Origin: Spectribacter hydrogenoxidans
Lineage (GTDB): Bacteria > Pseudomonadota > Gammaproteobacteria > Nevskiales > Salinisphaeraceae
Length of the DNA: 64,000 nt
Reading direction: 5' to 3'
Assembly: GCF_031846275.1 (NCBI RefSeq)
Contig: NZ_JAVRIB010000004.1
Location: forward strand, 1 to 64,000
In this document: positions 41,743-52,000 of the stretch, piece by piece
Numbering within the stretch: position 1 is the first letter of the stretch
Layout of the letters: every line of letters begins with the position of its first letter
Notes under the pieces: generated by a model
The model's input: only the letters and a program-made list of their open reading frames with translations
Told to the model about the DNA's origin: nothing
Database searches by the model: none
Translations under genes and position numbers: made by a program

Positions 41743-43413
41743 TCAGCCCTGTTCGATCATGGTCTGGCGCATGCGGAATTTCTGCACCTTGCCCGTGATG
41801 GTCATGGGGAAGTCCTCCACAAACCGGATCAACCGCGGGATCTTGTAGTGGGCGATCTCGCCCTCGCAGAAGTCGCGGATGGCCTTCTCGTCCGCGGTGG
41901 CGCCGGCCCTGAGCCGGATCCAGGCGCACAGTTCCTCGCCGTACTTCTCGTCGGGCACGCCGATCACCTGGACGTCCTCGATATCCGGATGGCGGTAGAG
42001 AAACTCCTCGATCTCGCGCGGGTAGATATTCTCGCCGCCGCGGATCACCATGTCCTTCAGCCGCCCGACGATCCGGCAGTAGCCGTGTTCGTCCAGAGTG
42101 GCCAGATCGCCGGTGTGCATCCAGCGGGCGGCGTCAATGGCTTCGTCGGTCTTCGCCTCGTCGTCCCAGTAACCCAGCATCACGCTGTAGCCTCGGGTGC
42201 AGAGTTCGCCGGGCTCGCCGCGCGGCACCACCCGCCCGGCCTCGTCCACGATCTTGACTTCCAGGTGCGGCTGCACCCGGCCCACCGTGCCCACCCGGTT
42301 TTCCAGGCTGTCGTAGGCGCCGGTCTGAAAGCTCACCGGCGAGGTCTCGGTCATGCCGTAGGCGATGGTGACCTCGCTCATGTGCATTTCGTCGATAACC
42401 CGCTTCATCACCGCCTCCGGGCAGGGCGAGCCGGCCATGATGCCGGTGCGCAGCGATGACAGGTCGAAGCTGCCGAAATCCGGATGCGACAGCTCGGCGA
42501 TGAACATGGTGGGCACGCCATAGAGCGCGGTGCAGCGCTCGGCGGCCACGGTTGCCAGCACCGCGCCGGGGTCGAAGGCCTCGCTGGCATAGACAATGGT
42601 GCTGCCGTGGGTAATGCAGCCGAGGTTGCCCATCACCATGCCGAAGCAGTGGTACAACGGCACCGGCACGCACAGCCGGTCTTCGGGCGTCAGGCGGATG
42701 GCCTCGCCGACAAAGAAGCCGTTGTTGAGGATGTTGTGGTGCGAAAGCGTCGCCCCCTTGGGGTTGCCGGTGGTGCCGCTGGTGAACTGGATGTTGATGG
42801 GGTCGTCGGCCTGCAGGGTGCCGGCGATCTCGTCGAGCTGCTCGCGATGCGGCGGCGTCACCCGGCCCGGCAGCGCGTCGAAATTGAACATGCCCGGCGT
42901 CGGGTCGGGGCCCAGTCGGATCACGTGGCGCAGCGACGGCACCTCGGCGGCCTGTAGCCGGCCCGGCTCGCATTCGGCGAGTTCGGGGGCCACGCTCTGC
43001 ACGATGCCAAGGTAGTCGCTGCTGGCGTAGGCCGGCATCAGGATCAGCGCCTTGCAGCCCACCTTGTTCAGTGCATAGACCAGCTCCGACCGTCGGTAGG
43101 CCGGATTGATGTTGACCAGCACCAGGCCGGCCCGGGCGGTGGCCAGCTGCGTGATCAGCCAGGCCGCGTTGTTGTGCGACCAGATACCGATGCGATCGCC
43201 CGGCGCCAGCCCGAGGGCCAGAAACGCCGCCGCGTACTCGTTCACCCGCGCCTGCAGCTCGCGGTAGGTCAGACGCAGGTTTTCGTGCCGGCTGACCAGG
43301 GCCTCGCGGTCGCTGTGCTCGGCTACCGTTCGATCGAAGGCCCGACCGATGGTGTCGCCCAGCAGCGGCACCGGGCTGGCGCCGTGGACATAGCTGAGTT
43401 CGCCTGCTGCCAT
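41743..43413 (-). CDS. AMP-dependent acyl-CoA synthetase
   Basis: It activates a carboxylic acid to its CoA ester via an acyl-adenylate. The 556-residue protein has the AMP-binding motif FTSGTTGNPKGA near 210 and YGMTETSPVSF near 345. It also has GELCTRGYSVMLGYW, TGDLATLDEHGYCRIVGRLKD and the C-terminal catalytic Lys in TGKVQKFRMR. It resembles medium-chain or FadD3-like ligases; the substrate cannot be told from sequence. It is convergent with the membrane protein and followed upstream by a response regulator on the same strand. Confidence 0.93.
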   Translation of the reverse strand: MAAGELSYVHGASPVPLLGDTIGRAFDRTVAEHSDREALVSRHENLRLTYRELQARVNEYAAAFLALGLAPGDRIGIWSHNNAAWLITQLATARAGLVLVNINPAYRRSELVYALNKVGCKALILMPAYASSDYLGIVQSVAPELAECEPGRLQAAEVPSLRHVIRLGPDPTPGMFNFDALPGRVTPPHREQLDEIAGTLQADDPINIQFTSGTTGNPKGATLSHHNILNNGFFVGEAIRLTPEDRLCVPVPLYHCFGMVMGNLGCITHGSTIVYASEAFDPGAVLATVAAERCTALYGVPTMFIAELSHPDFGSFDLSSLRTGIMAGSPCPEAVMKRVIDEMHMSEVTIAYGMTETSPVSFQTGAYDSLENRVGTVGRVQPHLEVKIVDEAGRVVPRGEPGELCTRGYSVMLGYWDDEAKTDEAIDAARWMHTGDLATLDEHGYCRIVGRLKDMVIRGGENIYPREIEEFLYRHPDIEDVQVIGVPDEKYGEELCAWIRLRAGATADEKAIRDFCEGEIAHYKIPRLIRFVEDFPMTITGKVQKFRMRQTMIEQG

Positions 43414-43491
43414 CGTCTCCTCCCGTCATGTTGTTGTACGGGGTCGACTTAAACGCGTTTGTCGGCGGCTGGCAAGCCGCTGCGATGTCAG

Positions 43492-44187
43492 TCAGTCGCT
43501 GGCCGGCGGGGCGTGTTCCGACGTGCCGTCATAGCGCATGGCCAGGCGCACCATGTCGGCAATGCTGTCGACCGCCAGCTTGTGCTTGATGCGTACCAGA
43601 TAGTTGGACACCGATTTGTGCGACAGCCCCAGCGTATCGGCCGCGGCGGCATTGCTGTGGCCGCTGGCAACCAGGCGGAACACGTCCTGCTCGCGCGGGG
43701 TCAGCGCCTGCACCGGGCTGGCCAGTGCGCTCACCCGGCTGACCGCCAGTGCCTCGGCCATGTCCGGGCTGAGATAGACCTCTCCGGCCAGGATGTCGCG
43801 CACGCCTTCCAGCAGGTACTCCGGCGGGCTGGTCTTGGTGATGTAGCCGGCGGCCCCGGCGCGCAGCGCGCGGGCGGCGAAGGTGGGGTCGTCGTGCATG
43901 GTGAACACCAGCACCCGCGGCGGACGTGGCCGGGCGCGGATGCGCTCGATCAGTGCCAGCCCGTGCACGTCCGGCAGCGACAGATCCAGGATCACCAGCT
44001 GCGGGCGCCTGTCCTGCAGCAGCTGCCAGCCCTCCTCACCGCTGCTGGCTTCGCAGCAGGCGCCGAAGCGGCGCAGCTCCAGCAGCTCGCGGCAGCCGCC
44101 GCGAACCACTTCGTGATCGTCGATGATCAGGATGGCGGAGGTGGAACTCAATGGTCGGGCGGTGACGGGAATGATCCGCTCGATCAT
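43492..44187 (-). CDS. NarL/FixJ-family response regulator
   Basis: The 231-residue protein has a receiver domain with acidic pocket D23-D24 and phospho-acceptor D68 (VILDLSLPD), then a LuxR-type DNA-binding domain starting LTPREQDVFRLVASGHSN near 165. It is divergent from a histidine kinase gene 80 bp away, which is its probable partner. The ATG at 44187 was chosen because the upstream extension of the frame is antisense to the kinase start. Targets could be the flanking acyl-CoA synthetase or the TonB receptor; nothing in the sequence proves this. Confidence 0.9.
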   Translation of the reverse strand: MIERIIPVTARPLSSTSAILIIDDHEVVRGGCRELLELRRFGACCEASSGEEGWQLLQDRRPQLVILDLSLPDVHGLALIERIRARPRPPRVLVFTMHDDPTFAARALRAGAAGYITKTSPPEYLLEGVRDILAGEVYLSPDMAEALAVSRVSALASPVQALTPREQDVFRLVASGHSNAAAADTLGLSHKSVSNYLVRIKHKLAVDSIADMVRLAMRYDGTSEHAPPASD

Positions 44188-44267
44188 GCGCCCGGCGCCG
44201 ACCCGGTGCAATCGGGCGAAATGCCCGATCCGGCGACCACGGGCCGGGCACAAGCCGGGCTCGTGGC

Positions 44268-45719
44268 ATGATCGTTCGCGCCACTCGAGTTGTGTCGCCG
44301 ATGTCACCCAGCCCTCATGATGGCGCCGGCCCGCGGGTCGGCGATGAGCCGGATGCCGGCCCGGCGCCGCCCGTGCGCCGTCGCCGCAGCCTGTCGCTGA
44401 AACTGCGACTGCTGGCCATCGTGGCCGGCGTGCTGCTGCTTGGGGTGGGGGCAGCGGTTGCGGTCATTCTCCAGGGCGCGCGTCAGGCCACGGTGGAAGA
44501 AATCGACGCCAACCTGCTGTTCAGCCGCGATCTGCTGGGTTTCTTCGTGGCCGATACGCGTCACCTGCTGTCGCGGGAGGACGTGGAGCGCCTGTCGCGA
44601 GTGTTCCAGGACCTGCGCCACGTGCGCGTCTCGGTGGCTTCGGCGCCGGGCGAATGGGTGGTACTCAATCAGCCATCCGGTGACGCGGCCCCGCCGGCCT
44701 GGTTCGAGCATCTGATCGTGCCGGCCGATCGCGATTTTCCCGACATCGAGTTCCACGGCTGGGGCAACGCCAGCATCCGCATCCAGGCCACGCCCGACGA
44801 CGAAGTCGCCGAGGTCTGGGGCGAGGTCACCGGTCTGCTGCCGCTGATGCTGGGTCTGCTGGTGGCGATCTGCCTGCTGGTCTACGCCGGGTTCTGGTTC
44901 GGTCTGGCACCCCTGCGCGGTCTGCACGAGGCGTTTCGTCGGCTGGAAACCGACGATTTCACCGTGCGCCTGCCCACCGATGCCGTGCCCGAGCTGGCCG
45001 ATACCCAGCGCCGGTTCAATCATCTCGTTGACGTGCTGGCGCGCCACAACGCGGAGCGCGCGGCACTCATGCGGCGGCTGGTGACCATGCAGGAGGATGA
45101 ACGCCGCAGCATTGCCCGCGAGCTGCACGACGAGATGGGCCCGCACCTGTTCGGGCTGCGTTCCCGGCTCAGCACCCTGGCCTGGTCGGCCGAGGCCGGT
45201 GACACGGCTACCATGCCCGAACGCGTGCGGGCGATGCAGCATGGCCTGGAACATCTGCAACAGCAGGTGCGACGTCTGCTCAAGCAGCTGCGGCCGCCGG
45301 TGCTGGATGACCTCGGCCTGGCCCAGGCGCTGGACGGGATGGTGGCCGACTGGCAGCGCCGGCATCCGGAGGTCGACTGGGTGCTGGCCCGCTGCGATCT
45401 GACGGAGATGCCGGACGACGCGGTGCAGGTCACCGTCTATCGGGCGGTACAGGAATGCCTGACCAACGTGGCCCGCCATGCGGCGGCCACCCGGGCGGCG
45501 GTCCGTCTGTGGATCGAGGCCGGCGCACGGTTGCGTCTGGATGTTACCGACGATGGTGCCGGACGGCCGGATCGGCTGGTCCCCGGGATGGGGCTGAGCG
45601 GTCTGCGGGAACGGGTGGTCGCGCTCAACGGCGCGATGATGCTGGAGGCGGGCGACCAGGGCGAAGGTCTGCGCGTGAGCGTGACGCTGCCGCTGACCGC
45701 GTTCGCGCCGGCGGATTGA
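44268..45719 (+). CDS. Sensor histidine kinase, HisKA_3/NarX-UhpB type
   Basis: The 483-residue inner-membrane kinase has TM1 (about 46-68), a periplasmic sensor of some 115 residues, TM2 (about 187-208), a HAMP-like linker and a HisKA_3 dimerisation domain with the phospho-acceptor His 287 in SIARELHDEMG. An HATPase domain follows, with TVYRAVQECLTNVARHA (N box), DDGAG and GMGLSGLRERV. It is divergent from its presumed response regulator. The first ATG was used; ATG 44301 is an alternative. The ligand is unknown. Confidence 0.92.
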   Translation: MIVRATRVVSPMSPSPHDGAGPRVGDEPDAGPAPPVRRRRSLSLKLRLLAIVAGVLLLGVGAAVAVILQGARQATVEEIDANLLFSRDLLGFFVADTRHLLSREDVERLSRVFQDLRHVRVSVASAPGEWVVLNQPSGDAAPPAWFEHLIVPADRDFPDIEFHGWGNASIRIQATPDDEVAEVWGEVTGLLPLMLGLLVAICLLVYAGFWFGLAPLRGLHEAFRRLETDDFTVRLPTDAVPELADTQRRFNHLVDVLARHNAERAALMRRLVTMQEDERRSIARELHDEMGPHLFGLRSRLSTLAWSAEAGDTATMPERVRAMQHGLEHLQQQVRRLLKQLRPPVLDDLGLAQALDGMVADWQRRHPEVDWVLARCDLTEMPDDAVQVTVYRAVQECLTNVARHAAATRAAVRLWIEAGARLRLDVTDDGAGRPDRLVPGMGLSGLRERVVALNGAMMLEAGDQGEGLRVSVTLPLTAFAPAD

Positions 45720-45948
45720 ACCCCGCCGATGGGCCGATCGGCCGCCGCCGGGAATGAAATCGGGAAGATGTCCACTATCCAGGCTGGGGACCAGCGATTA
45801 GCGTCTGTGTCGGGGGTCGCCAGGGGCGACCGGAGACATAACGACGCAGTGCCAGGGGGAACATAAAGCCGGCCACGTTCAGTCGGTCGGCACGCCCGCC
45901 AGGTCTGAGCCCGGAACCGGGTGCTGCGTCACGGAGGAGAACGCTTTC
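45720..45948 (+). promoter_or_regulatory. Leader of the siderophore receptor with hairpins
   Basis: No gene is visible. The palindrome GGCCGATCGGCC (45732-45743) just after the kinase and a perfect 7-bp hairpin GGTCGCC / GGCGACC (45815-45831) are the clearest structures. A GGAGGAG ribosome site lies before the receptor ATG. I saw no convincing Fur box. Confidence 0.35.
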
Positions 45949-48207
45949 ATGTCCATCAAGACACAGGCCGGTCGCGCGGCGCCGCTGGCATTCGGCACGC
46001 TGTTCCTGTTCGCCGGTCATGCGGTCCAGGCCCAGGGTGAAACCGGCGCCCTGGCGCCCATCGACATCGAAGCCACCCTGCCCACCGAGGTCGATCAGAC
46101 CCCGGGTGCGGCCACCCAGATCACAGAGGATCAGATCGAGACCTATCAGCCCTACACGCTGATGGACACGCTCGACTTCGCCCCGGGCGTGCGCACCATC
46201 TACGACGACGTGCTGGGCCGGCGGTCCGGCATCGCCATTCGCGGCGCGCCCGCCCGGCGCTCGCGCAAGGTGCTTTTGATGGAGGATGGCGTGCCGATCA
46301 ACGCCTCCACCTACATCGACCCCAGCGCCCACTACACCCCGCCGCAGGAACGCCTCGAGCGGGTTGACGTGCTCAAGGGCGCGGGCCACGTGCTGCACGG
46401 ACCGCTGAACAACCACGGCATCATCAACTTCATCAACAAGCGGCCCACGGAAACACCGGAAACCACGGTGGAACTGGCCGGTGGCGACCCGAGCACCTTC
46501 AAACGTCACATCATGCATACCCGCACCGACGGCCCACTGGGGCTGGTGCTGTCCTATTCGGGGCTGGATGCCGACGGCAGCTTCGATATCGAGGACTTCA
46601 GCTACGACGACTTCTTCGCCAGCGGTGATCTGGCGATCAACGACACCCAGGAGCTGGGCCTCTCGATCACCTATTTCCGTGAACGTTCCGACTACGACGA
46701 GAGCAACCTGTTGCCCGCCGAGTACGCCGCGAACCCGCGCCGCAAGACCGGTCGTTTCGCCCAGGAGAACAACAACTTCTCGATCAACTACTGGAAATTC
46801 GACCTCACCCACGACTGGCAGCTCAGCGACACGCTGTCCATGTCCACCAAGCTGTTCCACACCGATCTCGAGCGGCCGCGCTTCACGGTGGAGCCGGACG
46901 AGGTGGACGTGAACAACGGTGTGCCGGATTTCAGCCCGGGCGGTTACGAGGATCCGGCGTTCTTCTTCCAGCCGGGCGTGAGCGGCGTGATGATCGGCCG
47001 CGACCGGAGCTACCAGACCACCGGCCTGGAAACCCGTTTCCAGCTGGCCGGCATTCAGACCGGCCGTGTCACCCACAACTTCCAGTGGGGCCTGCGCTAC
47101 GAAGTGCACGAGTTCGAGAACCGGGAACCGGTCGGCAATACCGGCGAACTGCTGAACGAGGGCAATCGCGGACGTACCGGCATCGGCGTCACCGAGCCGA
47201 CAACGGGCGAGGAGAACTCCCTGGCCGAGTTCGACGCCGACGCCGTGTCCGGCTTTTTCCAGGACGCCATCCGCATCGGCTTCTGGACCGTGACGCCCGG
47301 CATTCGAGTGGAACGCTACACCCAGGAGCGCGAGGTCATCATCGACGACAGCGGGCCCGGTTCGCCGCGCGAAAAAGACGACAACACCCTGGTGCTGCCC
47401 AGCCTCAGCGTGGTCTACGACGGTTACGAACGCACCCAGTGGTTCGCCAATGTCGGCCGCGGCTACACGCCGGCCTTCGCCCGTACCGCCGACGACTTCC
47501 CGCTGGAGCCGGAAACCGGGATCAACTCGCAGGTCGGTTTCCGCACATCGGCGTTCCAGGGTCTGCGCATGGAAGGCGCAGTCTTCTACAACAAGTACAA
47601 GGACACCATCACCCAGGAGCCCATCACTATCGACGGCACCAACCTGGTGGTGAACAACGACGATTCCCGCTCCTACGGGTTCGATCTGGGCGGGCGCTTC
47701 AACTCCGCGGCGCTCACCGGTTCACGACTGAACCTGTTCGCCGAGCTGGCCTACAGCTACACCAAGGCCGAGTTCACCTCGGGCCCGGTGGACGGCAACC
47801 GCATTCCGGAAGTGCCGGAACACGCGGGTAACCTCACGCTGGGCATGGAGCACGAGGCGGGCTGGCATCTGAGCGCCACGATTCATCACTTCGGGGATTT
47901 CTTCTCCGGCAGCCTGAACAGTGACGTTGTCACCGTGGCCGACGAGGACGGCAATCCAATCGATCCGGCCAATCCCACCCGGCCGACCGGGAGTTCGGAA
48001 ATCCGTGAGCCGATCATCTTCGGCAACGTGCCCAGCCACACCATCTACTCGGCACGGGCCAGCTACCAGCTGCCCAACACCGGCACCACGCTCTGGCTGC
48101 AGGGGCGCAATCTCAGTGACAAGCTGTTCCCGGTGGACTACGCCAACGGCTTGCGGCCCGGCCCGGAACGCACGGTGATTATCGGGTTGACCTCCAAGTT
48201 CGAGTAG
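45949..48207 (+). CDS. TonB-dependent siderophore-type receptor
   Basis: This outer-membrane receptor of 752 residues has a signal peptide (about 1-29, GHAVQAQ) and a TonB-box-like ALAPIDIEA. The plug domain has YTLMDTLDFAPGVRT, GIAIRGAPARRSRKVLLMEDG and RLERVDVLKGAGHVLHGP, and a 22-strand-type barrel ends TSKFE. The FecA/FptA-like pattern suggests uptake of a ferric chelate, but the ligand is not determinable. The ending Glu after Phe is unusual, since most barrels end in an aromatic residue. A strong terminator follows. It may be regulated by the adjacent two-component pair or by Fur. Confidence 0.9.
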   Translation: MSIKTQAGRAAPLAFGTLFLFAGHAVQAQGETGALAPIDIEATLPTEVDQTPGAATQITEDQIETYQPYTLMDTLDFAPGVRTIYDDVLGRRSGIAIRGAPARRSRKVLLMEDGVPINASTYIDPSAHYTPPQERLERVDVLKGAGHVLHGPLNNHGIINFINKRPTETPETTVELAGGDPSTFKRHIMHTRTDGPLGLVLSYSGLDADGSFDIEDFSYDDFFASGDLAINDTQELGLSITYFRERSDYDESNLLPAEYAANPRRKTGRFAQENNNFSINYWKFDLTHDWQLSDTLSMSTKLFHTDLERPRFTVEPDEVDVNNGVPDFSPGGYEDPAFFFQPGVSGVMIGRDRSYQTTGLETRFQLAGIQTGRVTHNFQWGLRYEVHEFENREPVGNTGELLNEGNRGRTGIGVTEPTTGEENSLAEFDADAVSGFFQDAIRIGFWTVTPGIRVERYTQEREVIIDDSGPGSPREKDDNTLVLPSLSVVYDGYERTQWFANVGRGYTPAFARTADDFPLEPETGINSQVGFRTSAFQGLRMEGAVFYNKYKDTITQEPITIDGTNLVVNNDDSRSYGFDLGGRFNSAALTGSRLNLFAELAYSYTKAEFTSGPVDGNRIPEVPEHAGNLTLGMEHEAGWHLSATIHHFGDFFSGSLNSDVVTVADEDGNPIDPANPTRPTGSSEIREPIIFGNVPSHTIYSARASYQLPNTGTTLWLQGRNLSDKLFPVDYANGLRPGPERTVIIGLTSKFE

Positions 48208-48229
48208 CGCGAGCGCTGTGTCAGGACCG

Positions 48230-48261
48230 ACCGGGCGGTGCCCAGGCACCGCCCGGTTTTA
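48230..48261 (+). terminator. Intrinsic terminator after TonB receptor
   Basis: A 12-bp perfect stem (48230-48241 with 48246-48257) and the loop CCAG are followed by TTTTAT. This is a textbook Rho-independent terminator, 23 bp after the receptor stop codon. Confidence 0.9.
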
Positions 48262-48289
48262 TGTGCTCGATGGACCTGGCCGGCAATCG

Positions 48290-48715
48290 TCAGGCGCTGG
48301 CGTCCAGCCGTTGCGCCCCGAGCTGGCGGATCGTCTCCACCATCGAATGCAACCCGTTTCGCCGGTTGGCGGTGATGTGCTGCTCCAGGGCCAGTTCCTC
48401 GAAGATGGCCTGGATGTCGGTGTCCACGATTTCCCGCGGGGACTTGTCAGAGTAGATCAGCAGCAGCACGGCGATCAGGCCGCGCACGATGTGGGCGTCC
48501 GAGTCACCCAGGAACCGGATCTGCTCACCGTCCCCGGCCTCGTCGGCAATCAGCCATACTTGGCTCATGCAGCCGCGCACCTTGTTCTCGTCGCGGTAGG
48601 CCGTTTCGGGCAGCGGTTCGAGCTTGCGTCCCAGATCGATGATGAAGCGGTACCGCTCCTCCCAATCGGGCAGCATCTCGAAGGTGTCTTTCAGTTGTTG
48701 CAGCTTGGCATCCAT
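48290..48715 (-). CDS. sufE: SufE-family cysteine desulfuration protein
   Basis: It accepts sulfur from a SufS-type cysteine desulfurase for Fe-S cluster assembly. The 141-residue protein has the active-site Cys 49 in VRGCMSQVWL and family motifs RYRFIIDLGRKL and FLGDSDAHIVRGLIAVLL. No suf genes are adjacent. It could equally be the CsdE paralogue. The ATG at 48715 was chosen from the SufE N-terminus. A TAGAAT -10 for this strand lies about 8 bp upstream, so the leader would be nearly absent. Confidence 0.93.
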   Translation of the reverse strand: MDAKLQQLKDTFEMLPDWEERYRFIIDLGRKLEPLPETAYRDENKVRGCMSQVWLIADEAGDGEQIRFLGDSDAHIVRGLIAVLLLIYSDKSPREIVDTDIQAIFEELALEQHITANRRNGLHSMVETIRQLGAQRLDASA

Positions 48716-48722
48716 GGCCCCG

Positions 48723-48763
48723 ATTCTAACAAGCGGCCACCGGCCCACCGAATTCGATAGAAT
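48723..48763. promoter_or_regulatory. Mirrored divergent -10 elements of sufE and yidD
   Basis: TAGAAT occurs on the plus strand at 48758-48763 and on the minus strand at 48728-48723, inside the inverted repeat CGATTCTA / TAGAATCG. Each lies about 8-11 bp from its gene's start codon, which predicts leaderless or nearly leaderless messages. Neither has a convincing -35. Confidence 0.4.
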
Positions 48764-48773
48764 CGCGGCCCCG

Positions 48774-49061
48774 ATGAACATGCACGAATCAAAGGGCTGG
48801 TCGGATCGATTGCGCGGTATCGCGGTCGTCCTGCTGAGCCTGCCGATTCATTTCTACCGCGTCGTGCTCTCGCCGCTGCTGGGCCCGCGTTGCCGCTATT
48901 ATCCGAGCTGTTCCGCCTATGCGTTGGAAGCGCTGCGGGTGCACGGGCCGCTACGGGGCGGCTGGCTGGCGGCCCGGCGCATCATCCGCTGTCATCCGTT
49001 GCGCGAGGGTGGGCACGATCCGGTGCCGCCGGCGGATGCGTCGGCGCGGCGCAAACGGTAA
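48774..49061 (+). CDS. yidD: Membrane protein insertion efficiency factor YidD
   Basis: The 95-residue protein has the YidD core: IHFYRVVLSPLLGPRCRYYP-type segment (about 25-44), SCSAYALEALRVHGPLRGG and RIIRCHPLREGGHDPVP. It has three conserved Cys and an amphipathic N-terminus. YidD assists YidC in membrane insertion and is normally encoded in the rpmH-rnpA-yidD-yidC locus. Here it stands alone between sufE and ileS, so the gene has moved or is a second copy. ATG at 48774 (or 48780) is probable; a TAGAAT -10 at 48758 implies a very short leader. Confidence 0.92.
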   Translation: MNMHESKGWSDRLRGIAVVLLSLPIHFYRVVLSPLLGPRCRYYPSCSAYALEALRVHGPLRGGWLAARRIIRCHPLREGGHDPVPPADASARRKR

Positions 49062-49082
49062 GATGCCGCGGCGCAAAAAACC

Positions 49083-52000
49083 ATGACCCAGTTTTCCGAA
49101 CACAAGACGCTCGACATGCCCACGCTGGACGCGGAGATCCGCGGCTGGTGGGAGGCCGAGCGCGTGTTCGAACGCTGTGGCGAGGCGCGACGCGATGCGC
49201 CCACTTTCACCTTCTACGAAGGCCCGCCCACGGCCAACGGCCGGCCGGGCATCCATCACGTGCTGGGTCGCACGGTCAAGGACACCTTCTGCCGCTACAA
49301 GACCATGCGCGGGTTTCGGGTGGACCGCAAGGCCGGCTGGGACACCCATGGCCTGCCGGTGGAAATCGAGGTGGAGAAGGAACTCGGCCTGCAGTCCCGC
49401 GAGGACATCGAGGCCTACGGAATTGCCGAGTACAACGCCGCCTGCCGGGAATCGGTGCTGCGCTACAAGGCGCAGTGGGACGACCTGACCCGGCGTATCG
49501 GCTACTGGGTGGACCTGGATGCCCCCTACGTCACCTTCGCCAACGAATACATCGAATCGGTCTGGTATCTGCTGAAAAAGCTGTGGGACCGGGGCCTGCT
49601 CTACAAGGGCCACAAGATTCACTGGTACTCGCCGGGCTCGGGCACCGTGCTGTCCAGCCACGAGGTCAGCCTTGGCTACCAGGAAGTGCAGGACCCGAGC
49701 GTGACCATCCGCTTTCCGCTGGCCGCTGAGAAAGACAGCTACTTCCTGGCCTGGACCACCACGCCCTGGACGTTGATCGCCAACGCCGGTCTGGCGGTGG
49801 GCCCGGATATTGACTACATCAGGGCCCGACCGACCGGCGATGACGCTGCCGACGAAACGTTAATCCTTGCCGAAGCGGCGGCGCCGCGGCTGCTGGGGGA
49901 GAACTATGAGGTGATCGGGCGCCTGACCGGACGCGACCTGGTCGATACCCGCTACACCCCGGTATTCGATCACTTCGCCGATCACCCCGAGGCCGATTCC
50001 GCCTGGCGGGTGGTGCCGGCGGACTTCGTGTCCACCGAGGACGGCACCGGCATTGTCCACATCGCCCCGGCCTTCGGCGCCGACGACTATGCCACCGGCC
50101 AGGCCAACGGCCTGCCGTTGTTGAATCCCGTCGAGCGGGACGGCCACTTTGCCGCCGACTGGCCGCTGGTGGGCGGGCAGTGGTTCAAGGATGCCGACAA
50201 GATCATCGCGCGCGATCTCAAGGACCGCGGCCTGCTGTTCGCCCGCGACGTCACCGTGCACAACTATCCGCACGACTGGCGCAAGGGCACGCCGCTGATG
50301 AACTACCCGGTGGAGTCCTGGTTCGTGCGCACGTCCCCGCACAAGGATCGGCTGGTCACGCTCAACGAGACCATCAACTGGTATCCGGCCCACGTCGGCC
50401 GCGGCCGCTTCGGCGACTGGCTGGCCAACAACGTGGACTGGGCCCTGTCGCGCCACCGCTACTGGGGTACGCCGCTGCCCATCTGGGTGTCGGATACCGA
50501 TCCGTCGCATGTCGAGGTCATCGGGTCCATCGAAGAACTGCGGGGAAAAGCCGGGGATGCGGTGCCCGATGATGCTGACCTCGATCTGCATCGCCCCCAT
50601 GTGGATCACATTACCTGGCCGGCCCCGGGCGGCGGCACCATGCGGCGGGTGCCCGAGATCATCGACGTCTGGTTCGATTCCGGTGCCATGCCGTTCGCCC
50701 AGTGGCATTACCCGTTCGAGAACGCCGACACCTTCAAGGCCAACTTCCCGGCGGATTTCATCTGCGAGGGCGTGGACCAGACGCGTGGCTGGTTCTACAC
50801 CCTGCATGCCATCGCCGCGCTCACCGAGGAATCGGTGGCGTTCAGAAACGTCGTGGTCAACGGCCTGTTGCTGGACGCCCGCGGCGAGAAGATGTCCAAA
50901 TCCAAAGGCAACACGGTGGACCCGTTCGAGGCGCTGGACACCTTTGGTGCCGACGTCATCCGCTGGACTATGCTGGCCACCAGTCCACCCTGGGACAACA
51001 CCAAGTATGCCGACCGCAGCCTGCGCGACACCCGCGCCAAGGTTTTCGGCACGCTTGAGAACGTCTACGCGTTCTTTGCCACCTACGCCAACATCGACGG
51101 CTTCGACCCGGCGGTCGGGGCGCCCCCGGTGGCCGAGCGACCGGAACTGGATCGCTGGATTCTGTCCCGGCTACAGACCACGGCGGGCGAGGCCGTCGCC
51201 GCGATGGACGATTACAACCCCACCATTGCCGCCCGGGCCGTGGAGCGCTTCGTCGACGAACTGTCCAACTGGTACATCCGCCGCTCGCGGGAACGCTTCT
51301 GGGCCGGTGCCCGGGCCGACGAGGCCGATGCCGACGACAAGCGTGCCGCCTACCACACCACGCTGAGCTGTCTGACCGCCGTTGCCCGGTTGATGGCGCC
51401 GATCGCCCCGTTCTTCGCTGAATGGCTGTACCGCAATCTGGCGGTTGCGCCGGGCGAATCGGTTCATCTGGCAGATTATCCCGCGGCCGATGAAGCCCTG
51501 ATCGATGCCGGTCTGGAACGGCGCATGGCGCTGGCCCGGGCCATCGTCGGCAACGTGCTGGCCCTGCGCAACGAGGCCGGTATCAATGTCCGCCAGCCGC
51601 TATCGCGCATTCTGGTGGTGGAGGAACCGGCGGTAGTCCGGGCCGACGTCGAAGCCGTGGCCGCGATCGTGCGTGACGAGGTCAATATCGACGCGATCGA
51701 GTTCGTCGCCGGTACCGGTGATCTGGTTACCCGCAGCGCCAAACCGAATTTCAAGCAGCTTGGCAAACGGCTGGGCAAGCTGATGCGTCCCGTCGCCCAG
51801 GCGGTGGCCGAACTTACCGACGAGCAGATCGACGAGTACCTGCGCGACGGCTGTCTGACCCTGACCATCGCCGATCATCCGGTGGAACTGGACGAGGGCG
51901 ACCTGCTGATCGAGGCCGAAGGTGTCGAGGGTTGGCTGGTCGGCCGCGAGGACGGCGTTACCGTGGCCCTGGACGGCGCCATTACGCCCGCGTTGCGCCA

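Noticed and set aside
45720..45948. Possible cobalamin riboswitch before the TonB receptor
   Set aside because: A CCGGAGACAT stretch loosely resembles the B12 box, but the upstream conserved segments are missing and the leader is too short before it.
45720..45948. Fur box before the siderophore-type receptor
   Set aside because: No sequence near GATAATGATAATCATTATC could be found by eye, although one was expected.
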